Assembly: GCF_014268505.2 (NCBI RefSeq)
Contig: NZ_JABWQP020000012.1
Span: 1 to 64,000 of the forward strand
Length of the DNA stretch: 64,000 bases
Source: Pseudomonas khorasanensis
GTDB taxonomy: Bacteria > Pseudomonadota > Gammaproteobacteria > Pseudomonadales > Pseudomonadaceae
Reading direction: 5' to 3'
Shown: positions 17,914-25,054 of the stretch, piece by piece
How positions within the stretch are numbered: the first letter of the stretch is position 1
How the letters are laid out: each line of letters begins with the position of its first letter
Made by a program: the position numbers and the translations under genes
The notes under the pieces: generated by a model
Seen by the model: the letters and a program-made list of their open reading frames with translations, nothing else
Told to the model about the DNA's origin: nothing
Databases searched by the model: none

Positions 17914-19067
17914 TCGAACTTCAAAACCTCAGCAAGACCTTCCAAAGCAACGGCAAAGATGTCAAAGCCGTGGACTCGGTAAGCCTGACCGTCAATGAAG
18001 GCGAGATTTGCGTGTTCCTCGGGCCGTCGGGTTGCGGCAAAAGCACCACGCTGAAAATGATCAATCGCCTGATCAAACCGACCTCGGGCAAGATCCTGAT
18101 CAACGGCGAAGACACCACCGACCTCGACGAAGTGACCCTGCGCCGCAACATCGGCTACGTGATCCAGCAGATCGGTCTGTTCCCGAACATGACGATCGAA
18201 GAAAACATCGTCGTGGTGCCGAAGCTGCTCGGCTGGGACAAACAGAAATGCCACGACCGCGCTCGCGAATTGATGAGCATGATCAAACTTGAGCCCAAGC
18301 AATATCTGCATCGTTATCCGCGTGAATTGTCGGGCGGTCAGCAACAGCGCATCGGCGTGATCCGCGCGCTGGCGGCCGACGCACCGTTGCTGTTGATGGA
18401 CGAGCCGTTCGGCGCAGTCGACCCGATCAACCGCGAGATGATCCAGAACGAGTTCTTCGAGATGCAGCGAGCGCTGAACAAGACCGTGATCATGGTCAGC
18501 CACGACATCGACGAAGCCATCAAGCTGGGCGACAAGATCGCGATCTTCCGCGCGGGCAAGTTGCTGCAGATCGATCACCCGGACACCCTGCTTGCACATC
18601 CGGCAGACGACTTCGTCAGCAACTTCGTCGGCCAGGACAGCACGCTCAAGCGCCTGTTGCTGGTGAAGGCCGAGGACGCGGCGGACAACGCGCCGTCGGT
18701 GAGCCCGGAAACGCCGGTCGCCGATGCGCTGGAACTGATGGACGAACACGACCGCCGCTATGTGGTCGTCACTTGCGCCGACAACAAAGCACTGGGTTAC
18801 GTGCGCCGTCGCGACCTGCACCGCCAGACCGGCACCTGTGCGCAGTTCCTGCGCGAATTCAACGCCACGGCAGCGTACGACGAGCACTTGCGCATTCTGT
18901 TGTCGCGCATGTACGAGTTCAATCGTTCATGGCTGCCGGTGATGGATGCCGAGCGCGTGTTCCTTGGTGAGGTGACGCAAGAGTCCATCGCGGCTTACCT
19001 GAGTTCGGGGCGTTCGCGTGGGATGAAGACCAATATCGTCTCGCCGGCTGAGACCGTGGTCGCATAA
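17910..19067 (+). CDS. Quaternary-amine ABC transporter ATPase with CBS domains
   Basis: A 385-residue ATPase of the glycine betaine/L-proline family. The ATP domain (about residues 1-240) has Walker A GPSGCGKS, the signature LSGGQQQR, Walker B LLLMDEPFGAVD and the switch H in VSHDIDEA. The C-terminal part (about 265-370) shows a CBS pair: VSPETPVADALELMDEHDRRYVVV and the final LPVMDAERVFLGEVTQESI. In OpuA-type systems the CBS tandem senses ionic strength or cyclic-di-AMP to gate uptake. The start overlaps the permease stop. It is the last gene; an intact REP doublet follows. Confidence 0.94.
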   Translation: MIELQNLSKTFQSNGKDVKAVDSVSLTVNEGEICVFLGPSGCGKSTTLKMINRLIKPTSGKILINGEDTTDLDEVTLRRNIGYVIQQIGLFPNMTIEENIVVVPKLLGWDKQKCHDRARELMSMIKLEPKQYLHRYPRELSGGQQQRIGVIRALAADAPLLLMDEPFGAVDPINREMIQNEFFEMQRALNKTVIMVSHDIDEAIKLGDKIAIFRAGKLLQIDHPDTLLAHPADDFVSNFVGQDSTLKRLLLVKAEDAADNAPSVSPETPVADALELMDEHDRRYVVVTCADNKALGYVRRRDLHRQTGTCAQFLREFNATAAYDEHLRILLSRMYEFNRSWLPVMDAERVFLGEVTQESIAAYLSSGRSRGMKTNIVSPAETVVA

Positions 19068-19093
19068 ACCATCTGCGCGGTTGAAACCCGATC

Positions 19094-19187
19094 CCTGTGG
19101 GAGCGAGCCTGCTCGCGAAAGCGCAATATCAGTCGACGCCGATGGCGGCTGTGAAAATGCCTTCGCGAGCAGGCTCGCTCCCACAGG
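19094..19187. repeat. REP-like inverted repeat, GTGGGAGCGAG family
   Basis: CCTGTGGGAGCGAGCCTGCTCGCGAA and TTCGCGAGCAGGCTCGCTCCCACAGG form inverted arms around a 40-base spacer. The family recurs at 28268-28357 and 32732-32824, with a half copy near 13098-13140. Here it caps the osmoprotectant operon. Confidence 0.9.
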
Positions 19188-19490
19188 ATCTACGCAATTT
19201 TGTTGATCTTCACTGGGTGACAAAGAATCTCAACAGTCCCGCATAGAAAAGCGCTGTCCATCTACCTTCTTTTGGGCTCAAAATCCCCCTCACTAACGTC
19301 CCTCGCTGCCAACGTCGCCGAAGTTACCCCCATCACACTTACCCGCGATCTAGCTGACAAAAGCCACGAACGTGCAGATATGTTTAACACTCGAAAATTC
19401 GCCGGGAACATCTGCCCGTCATCTCGGTCGGGTAGAAGGAGTGATGAACGCGACGCACGTCAGAAGCGTGCAGAAACGCGACATTTTTTG

Positions 19491-19519
19491 TTGATCTCAG
19501 GCCCCTCACGCCCTAAAGT
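19491..19519 (+). promoter_or_regulatory. Possible promoter of the speC leader
   Basis: TTGATC (19491-19496) and TAAAGT (19514-19519) are spaced by 17 bases, a fair sigma70 match. A start near 19526 would give a 57-90 nt RNA ending at the hairpin at 19583-19617, or a speC mRNA with a leader of about 195 nt. The rest of 19188-19490 shows no convincing gene; a short open frame at 19272-19568 lacks signals. Confidence 0.3.
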
Positions 19520-19582
19520 TCGCGCCGAACGTCCATGCTGGAAACGATCCATCCGGCTCAAGTACTGACGACGAGACAGCAA

Positions 19583-19617
19583 GGCCAAGGGAAAGCAGCG
19601 CTTCCCATGGCCTTTTT
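19583..19617 (+). terminator. Terminator-like hairpin in the speC leader
   Basis: AAGGCCAAGGGAAAGC pairs imperfectly with GCTTCCCATGGCCTT around AGC and is followed by TTTTT. It lies about 105 bp before speC on the same strand, with no annotated gene in front. Either it ends a small RNA or it is an attenuator that limits read-through into speC. Confidence 0.6.
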
Positions 19618-19721
19618 GCTTTCGGCGACATGCCTTGGGAAGTAGGCGAACCAAAGTGGGGATACGGAGGACGTTCATTGCACCCATTGATTACTAACGT
19701 TTGCCAGTAGGAGTTCCCAGC

Positions 19722-20885
19722 ATGTCGATCAACGTCGAAGATTATTTCGCGCGCGCCACGTTTGACAAAATGAAGGCGTTTGCCGACAAACAGGAAACCC
19801 CGTTCGTGGTGATCGACACCGCGATGATCAGCCAGGCCTACGATGACCTGCGCGCCGGTTTCGAATTCGCCAAGGTCTACTACGCGGTCAAGGCCAACCC
19901 GGCCGTCGAGATCATCGACCTGCTCAAGGACAAAGGCTCAAGCTTCGACATCGCCTCGATCTACGAGCTGGACAAGGTCATGGATCGCGGCGTCAGCGCC
20001 GACCGCATCAGCTACGGCAACACCATCAAAAAATCCAAAGACATCCGCTACTTCTACGAGAAGGGCGTGCGTCTGTTCTCCACCGACTCCGAGGCCGACC
20101 TGCGCAACATCGCCAAGGCTGCGCCGGGCTCGAAAGTCTATGTGCGCATCCTCACCGAAGGCTCGACCACGGCCGACTGGCCCCTGTCGCGCAAGTTTGG
20201 TTGCCAGACCGACATGGCCATGGATCTGTTGATTCTCGCCCGCGACCTGGGTCTGGTGCCGTATGGCATCTCGTTCCACGTCGGCTCGCAGCAGCGCGAC
20301 ATCAGCGTCTGGGACGCAGCGATCGCCAAGGTCAAAGTGATCTTCGAACGCCTGAAAGAAGAAGACGGCATCGAACTGAAGCTGATCAACATGGGCGGCG
20401 GCTTCCCGGCCAACTACATTACCCGTACCAACAGCCTGGAAACATACGCCGAGGAAATCATCCGCTTCCTGAAGGAAGATTTTGGTGACGACTTGCCGGA
20501 AATCATTCTGGAGCCGGGCCGTTCGCTGATTGCCAACGCCGGCATTCTGGTCAGCGAAGTGGTGCTGGTCGCACGTAAATCGCGCACCGCCGTCGAGCGC
20601 TGGGTCTATACCGATGTGGGCAAGTTCTCCGGCCTGATCGAAACCATGGACGAAGCGATCAAGTTCCCGATCTGGACGGAGAAGAAAGGCGAAATGGAAG
20701 AAGTCGTCATCGCCGGCCCGACCTGCGACAGCGCCGACATCATGTACGAGAACTACAAGTACGGTTTGCCGCTGAACCTGGCGATTGGGGACCGTTTGTA
20801 CTGGTTGTCGACCGGTGCGTACACCACCAGTTACAGCGCAGTTGAGTTCAATGGGTTTCCGCCGTTGAAGTCGTTCTACGTCTAA
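19722..20885 (+). CDS. speC: Ornithine/lysine decarboxylase, alanine racemase-fold (fold III) type
   Basis: A 387-residue PLP enzyme that makes putrescine from ornithine (and, in some homologues, cadaverine from lysine). PLP should bind Lys57 in YYAVKANP; His186 (SFHVGSQ), the phosphate-binding GGGF (225-228), EPGR (264-267) and the active-site Cys335 in GPTCDSADI are all present. Length equals P. aeruginosa SpeC and not the large fold-I decarboxylases of E. coli. The ATG at 19722 has GGAG 8 bases upstream; the frame is open 21 bases farther but without a site. The preceding leader holds a terminator-like hairpin, so expression may be attenuated. A terminator shared with the convergent neighbour follows. 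Confidence 0.95.
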   Translation: MSINVEDYFARATFDKMKAFADKQETPFVVIDTAMISQAYDDLRAGFEFAKVYYAVKANPAVEIIDLLKDKGSSFDIASIYELDKVMDRGVSADRISYGNTIKKSKDIRYFYEKGVRLFSTDSEADLRNIAKAAPGSKVYVRILTEGSTTADWPLSRKFGCQTDMAMDLLILARDLGLVPYGISFHVGSQQRDISVWDAAIAKVKVIFERLKEEDGIELKLINMGGGFPANYITRTNSLETYAEEIIRFLKEDFGDDLPEIILEPGRSLIANAGILVSEVVLVARKSRTAVERWVYTDVGKFSGLIETMDEAIKFPIWTEKKGEMEEVVIAGPTCDSADIMYENYKYGLPLNLAIGDRLYWLSTGAYTTSYSAVEFNGFPPLKSFYV

Positions 20886-20898
20886 GCGCTTCAAGCTG

Positions 20899-20926
20899 AA
20901 AGGCCCATCTACATGGGCCTTTTTTA
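20899..20926. terminator. Terminator between speC and the convergent toxin-like locus
   Basis: AAAGGCCCATCTACATGGGCCTTTTTT has a GGCCCAT/ATGGGCC stem and a T-run on the plus strand, and an A-run on the other side, so it may work in both directions. It overlaps the stop of the convergent 292-residue gene. Confidence 0.85.
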
Positions 20927-21802
20927 TTTTCGCAACCACGCCTCGAGATGATCCAGCATCCTCAACAGCTCTTCGACGCCTTCCCGAACGATTCCCAGTT
21001 TAAAATTCAGTCTACCCAAGGTGGACATATCGGTCGTTTCCAACAGATCGCTTCTAGCGTCATCCGTTCGCCGCTTCATTTCTTCGGCAAAGACGCTCAT
21101 TTGGGTGCTCAATAAAACAAAGTCCTTGAATAACTTCGTAACGTCACTTTCGTATTCCCGCGCCTTGATCACAGGATCTGATGAAGAGTAGGTAATATCC
21201 CAAACCGGAGTGGTGCCCGTCTCTTTGAACAACTCTTGCCCGGCTGACGGTTGCTGATGACAGTTACAAGAGGGAAAGCCCATTGCCCTGGTGAATATCG
21301 CATGGAGCCCGAACGAAAATTCCTGCATCCCCAGCAATTTGAATTTTATCGGGTCGTAATGCCCTCCCAAATCAAAAAAAAGACTGCCCAACCCATGCAC
21401 CATTTGCCTTACAGACGTTGGCGGGCGTGAGTTCCAAATGGCTGAGCGGGACAGGCTGAAGACTCCTACAGCCACTTGATCAAGCGGATGATTGCGTGAT
21501 GTTCGCAAGGTTAATTCCAGAGACTCTTGAGCAAATTTCGCCAACTCTTCGACTAAAATTCTGGTTGGCTTTCGGACGCTTTCGATACGTTCCCATAATG
21601 CTTTCAGGTATCGCTCATCAAAGACGGCCTGGTTCAACCGGGAGTCATAGGCTATCCATGAAAGTCCATGACCGCTCCTTCGACGACGCTCAAACACCAT
21701 GGAAACCTTATCGTGCAATGGCACCAGGGAACCCAGCAAAACGGTATAGCGATCCAGCACCCGCCGTTGCGCGGCAGATAATTCGCAGGCAAGTGTAATC
21801 AT
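20924..21802 (-). CDS. Unrecognised 292-residue protein, partner of the toxin-like gene
   Basis: I do not recognise this family. The 292-residue product has no signal peptide and no clear membrane helix. It appears mostly helical, with an Arg cluster near residue 39 (FERRRRSGHG), a hydrophobic mid-segment (LGSLFFDLGGHYDP...FGLHAIFTRAMGF, about 138-176), a CxC pair (SCNCHQQ, about 178-184), and amphipathic C-terminal helices (VTKLFKDFVLLSTQMSVFAEEMKRR; LNFKLGIVREGVEELLRMLDHLEAWL). The gene follows the 739-residue toxin-like gene by 45 bp. Its ATG has no Shine-Dalgarno motif of its own but overlaps (ATGA) the stop of an 11-codon frame preceded by GGAG, so it may be translated by coupling. It could be a second toxin component, an immunity protein or a chaperone; sequence does not decide. 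Its DNA is visibly richer in A/T codons than speC or piuC. Confidence 0.7.
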   Translation of the reverse strand: MITLACELSAAQRRVLDRYTVLLGSLVPLHDKVSMVFERRRRSGHGLSWIAYDSRLNQAVFDERYLKALWERIESVRKPTRILVEELAKFAQESLELTLRTSRNHPLDQVAVGVFSLSRSAIWNSRPPTSVRQMVHGLGSLFFDLGGHYDPIKFKLLGMQEFSFGLHAIFTRAMGFPSCNCHQQPSAGQELFKETGTTPVWDITYSSSDPVIKAREYESDVTKLFKDFVLLSTQMSVFAEEMKRRTDDARSDLLETTDMSTLGRLNFKLGIVREGVEELLRMLDHLEAWLRK

Positions 21803-21834
21803 GACAATTGGGAGGCGATGAGCGCCAGGCTCAC
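21799..21834 (-). other. Possible 11-codon coupling leader frame
   Basis: Just after the stop of the 739-residue gene, TAAGGAGTCTGGGGCGGTG supplies a GGAG and a GTG nine bases later. The frame reads VSLALIASQLS and stops at a TGA that overlaps the ATG of the 292-residue gene (ATGA). This would explain how the latter is translated without its own ribosome site. Speculative. Confidence 0.25.
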
Positions 21835-21847
21835 CGCCCCAGACTCC

Positions 21848-24067
21848 TTAAGATTGAATGGTTGTCAGATACTTGACTACGTCACCCACCCGGGCTATTG
21901 CGGCGACAGTTCGTTGCTCGACAGGTTGCGACGTGTCTTGTTTGAAGTCTCGGGCAAAGGACTCAACGACGGCCACCAGACTCGAGAATTCATTCACGTA
22001 AACCCAGCGCTCTTCGTCCAGTTGGTCGAGGACTTCCACCAGAGAAATCTTTCCGTCGATCTGGGCAAGTTCGTTGACGTGCCGCTTCGCCTGCGTCCTC
22101 AGTCCACCCGCCTTATCTTTGAGTTGGTTGTAAGCCGCCAGCATGTTCAGATAAGAAATTGCATCACCAATACCCGAGATCAGCTTTTTCAGGGTATCAA
22201 TCGCTAACAGTGCAACTTGAACCTGCGGTGGCGCCAATCCAAGTGCCTTGAGGTTATCCAGCGTCAACTGGGCCTCCTGACCGAATTTCTCCACCCCGGC
22301 TTTTGCGAGCAGGTCGATAGCTTCCGATACCGACTTCATCTGTTCTTCAAGGTCGACGACTTTTTCTTCGGCTTTGATTTTCAGCGTGTCGGTGAAACTC
22401 CGATCCTGCTGCAGCGTCACGATCCATCGCGCAGAGGCCAATCGGTCATACGCGGTGCTCAAGCCGTTGTGCGTCACCTTCAAATCGTCCGCGTGCTCTG
22501 AGACTATCGTCGCTACATTCTTGAGTTCGCTTCCCATTTCCTCTCGAATCTCGTCCGCATCTTCCGGGTAGTCGCGAAGTTCGCCCTGCGCCATTTCCAG
22601 CTTTCTCAGCGAACGCTCCAAATGGATGCCCGTTGTCTGGGCCTGATTACGAAGTTCAAAGGTAGCTTTTTGGATAGCGGCCGCCAGCCCATCCATTGTG
22701 CGAACGGTACCTGGCAGATAATCGAACTGTGCACCGAGCATTCGTGCGGTGACATTGCTTGTTTGAATGGCCGCAGCGTGGGCACGTAAAGCTGCGACGT
22801 CAAAGTCCGAAGCGGCTGGATGATTAATTAGCGAAAGACTCACTGCTTTACTCCTGAACATCGTGAAACTGCTTCCATACTCTTTATCTGCCGCCGCAAA
22901 CACGCCCAACAGCTGATCAGAACTTGTCTTTATCTGTTCCCACGGCTCAATAATACCGAGAATCTGGTTCTTGAACTTTCTCAAGGAAGTTGCCTCCTCA
23001 ATCGACTCAACTTCTTTAACAGACGCACTGATATAGGTACTTAGCGCATTCCATACCAGCATCAGATTCTGCGTGGCGACTTCGGCCTCAATCGCTACAT
23101 AGCTCAGGTTCTGCAAATCATCGCGAACTTTGTTCAGGGAACTCAGCGTTTGGTTTTTACTAGCCATTAGAAGATTGGAAGCCTGTTGCTCTGCCTTCAA
23201 CCTGTTTCGCTCCTGGCGAATATTTTCAGCCTTCACGCCTTGGTAGATACCGAGAATCAAACCGCCGATATTCAGTGTCGCTGCTGCCTTGATAGCTTCC
23301 TGAACCAACTGATCATATTGCTTGTTCAGTTCATCGATTTCTTTCGAGCGCTGGTCGATTTCGTTCTGCAGAGCCTGAATATCTGCCTGATAAGTATTGC
23401 GCGACACAAACTCCAGTCGCAGCCTGATCTCGGGCAGCACGATCTCGCGCATGTCGGCGCCGAAACTATCAAGTTCGGATCTCACGTCCTCGGCCTTCTC
23501 GTGACACTGCTTGACTTTGGTCAGCATGTCGTTGAGGTAGGCCTTTATTTCTGGGACATCACCCGACGGCAAGCCCAGGTCAGGAAGATTTGGCAGCGTG
23601 AGCTTGAGTTTCAGATACTCTTGCGGCGTATTGATATCGTATTCTTCCAGATATCTGGAGGCCTTCAGATCCTCGTAAATTTCTACGATGCCTCTACCCG
23701 TGCGAATAATACTGCCGGCAAAAATCTTGAGGTCAGTGCCAGTGAGCATGATTTTTTCACGCAACGGCGACCAGCGTTTGGCATGGGCGTAGGTGTAGGT
23801 GAATGTGCGCAAAAAGTCCGCTGCCTTAAGACCAACCCCCCCTGCATCCCCGGCGCCATAGTTTAGATAGCTGACGACATCCGCCAGCAGAATGGGCAGC
23901 GACAGCCCCAGAACTTCATATTTGCGCAGGCTAATGATCTGCTCTTTGGTCAATTGAATACCGGTTTCCCGGTTATATTCTTCACCCTCGCCGAGCGAAG
24001 CACTTACAAACACCCGAGGCGCCTTTGCGGCGGCCTCGACAATCTTGCCATCCATCTTGAATTCCAT
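21848..24067 (-). CDS. Alpha-xenorhabdolysin (XaxA/YaxA)-like pore-forming toxin with a second helical module
   Basis: A 739-residue, signal-less, almost wholly helical protein. Residues about 38-395 resemble subunit A of the alpha-xenorhabdolysin/YaxAB family (recognised from memory): LTKEQIISLRKYEVLGLSLP, a YLNYG...GL stretch, HAKRWSPLREKI with TDLKIFAGSI, a long coiled coil (228-258) and a hydrophobic segment at 259-279 (IKAAATLNIGGLILGIYQGVK), the expected membrane-insertion element. The usual XaxA is about 400 residues. Here about 340 more follow: coiled coil (470-600), then a second hydrophobic stretch at 609-645 (LAPPQVQVALLAIDTLKKLISG...) and further helices. This tail may be a fused B-like subunit. 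The ATG at 24067 has AAGGAG 7 bases upstream. It is followed by the 292-residue gene. The A/T-richer codons and AT-rich upstream gap suggest acquisition. XaxA-like N-half: fairly confident; fused-B idea: inference. Confidence 0.75.
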   Translation of the reverse strand: MEFKMDGKIVEAAAKAPRVFVSASLGEGEEYNRETGIQLTKEQIISLRKYEVLGLSLPILLADVVSYLNYGAGDAGGVGLKAADFLRTFTYTYAHAKRWSPLREKIMLTGTDLKIFAGSIIRTGRGIVEIYEDLKASRYLEEYDINTPQEYLKLKLTLPNLPDLGLPSGDVPEIKAYLNDMLTKVKQCHEKAEDVRSELDSFGADMREIVLPEIRLRLEFVSRNTYQADIQALQNEIDQRSKEIDELNKQYDQLVQEAIKAAATLNIGGLILGIYQGVKAENIRQERNRLKAEQQASNLLMASKNQTLSSLNKVRDDLQNLSYVAIEAEVATQNLMLVWNALSTYISASVKEVESIEEATSLRKFKNQILGIIEPWEQIKTSSDQLLGVFAAADKEYGSSFTMFRSKAVSLSLINHPAASDFDVAALRAHAAAIQTSNVTARMLGAQFDYLPGTVRTMDGLAAAIQKATFELRNQAQTTGIHLERSLRKLEMAQGELRDYPEDADEIREEMGSELKNVATIVSEHADDLKVTHNGLSTAYDRLASARWIVTLQQDRSFTDTLKIKAEEKVVDLEEQMKSVSEAIDLLAKAGVEKFGQEAQLTLDNLKALGLAPPQVQVALLAIDTLKKLISGIGDAISYLNMLAAYNQLKDKAGGLRTQAKRHVNELAQIDGKISLVEVLDQLDEERWVYVNEFSSLVAVVESFARDFKQDTSQPVEQRTVAAIARVGDVVKYLTTIQS

Positions 24068-24310
24068 AAGAGACTCCTTGTCTTCTTCGGATATTTAATA
24101 AAAGTCATTTTAGAAACACGACATTATTGAGCAACCGATTGCAACTTAAGCGCTGCCATCGCAAAATAACCTTAAGACAACAATGCAAGAACGAACAAGT
24201 ACTAAAACATTAGCAATCAAGACAACCCAATCAACCATCCTGTTATCGAATAACAATCCAGCGAACTTTATTGCATTGATCATCCGAGAAATGAATCACC
24301 ACAGGACAAC
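24068..24310. other. AT-rich gap upstream of the toxin-like gene
   Basis: The stretch has no gene and is clearly richer in A and T than its surroundings (for example runs such as AAAATAACCTTAAGACAACAATGC). It must hold the promoter of the toxin-like gene and the 3' end of the sel1 gene. A weak minus-strand pair, TTAAGT and TAATGT with 17-base spacing, reads from about 24152 to 24124. No strong terminator was found after sel1, so read-through from the iron-regulated piuC-sel1 transcript is possible. Confidence 0.5.
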
Positions 24311-25054
24311 TTATTCTGGCAGCCGTAACTTATAAGCTTCGGCCATTGCGCGAATTTTCGGATGTCGAGCATTCAACAAGGACACACTGGCGACTCGCAG
24401 GAAATTCACATTGCCCGTATCCAGTGCCTTGCGCAGCCAGCCGAGCGCGTCATCGATGCGCCCTTCATCAGCAAGCATCGCGGCGTGACTGAACTGCCCA
24501 CGAAAGTCGCCGCCCTCGGCCGCTCGGCGATACCAGTCACGCGCCGCTGGCAGGTCTTGCGGGCAATAGCGCCCCTCTTCCAGATACCGCCCCAACAGAT
24601 TCATCGATTTGGCATGCCCCGATTCGGCAGCGCGGCGATACAAGGCCAGGGCCTCTCTCTGGTTCTCGGCTACTCCACGCCCCGTTGCCAGCAGATTGGC
24701 CAGGTTGTACATCGCCCAATCCAGACCTGCCGCGGCGGCGATTCGATAATGCCGCGCCGCGACCGAGGCATCCGCCGCACAGCCCCAGCCTTGTTCATGG
24801 CAACGGCCGAGCATGTTGCGCGCCATCAGATGTCCTCGCCCGGCGGCAATAGCGAACCAGCGCAGCGCCAATGGCTGATCCTGGGCGATGCCTTGGCCAT
24901 CCAGCAAAATCTGCCCCAGCAACGCCTGCGCCTCGACAACGCCCTCGCCCGCCGCCAGTAAAATAGCCTGCGCCGCGCGGGCGGGACTTTCGGCTAGCAT
25001 GGCGCGCAGCTGTTCACTGTCGAGGACTTCTTCGCGGCGCAGCTGGAAACTCAT
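24311..25054 (-). CDS. SEL1-like tetratricopeptide repeat protein
   Basis: A 247-residue protein built mainly of Sel1-like repeats: units such as AQALLGQILLDGQGIAQDQPLALRWF, ARNMLGRCHEQGWG, AMYNLANLLATGRGVAENQREALALY and SMNLLGRYLEEGRY recur about every 36 residues. Such solenoids mediate protein-protein contact. No signal peptide is seen, so it is probably cytoplasmic. Its ATG overlaps the piuC stop (ATGA), and the in-frame ATG four codons upstream lies inside piuC. The coupling to piuC, also seen in P. aeruginosa (PA4515-PA4516, from memory), implies a shared iron-responsive role that has not been defined. Confidence 0.88.
   Translation of the reverse strand: MSFQLRREEVLDSEQLRAMLAESPARAAQAILLAAGEGVVEAQALLGQILLDGQGIAQDQPLALRWFAIAAGRGHLMARNMLGRCHEQGWGCAADASVAARHYRIAAAAGLDWAMYNLANLLATGRGVAENQREALALYRRAAESGHAKSMNLLGRYLEEGRYCPQDLPAARDWYRRAAEGGDFRGQFSHAAMLADEGRIDDALGWLRKALDTGNVNFLRVASVSLLNARHPKIRAMAEAYKLRLPE

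Noticed and set aside
19272..19568. A 98-codon frame in the gap before speC
   Set aside because: No ribosome site, irregular composition and a stop just before the terminator-like hairpin. It looks like leader or intergenic sequence.
20924..24067. Toxin-like locus considered as a prophage or integrated element
   Set aside because: No integrase, attachment repeats, transposase or phage structural genes lie on either side; only two genes and an AT-rich gap are present.
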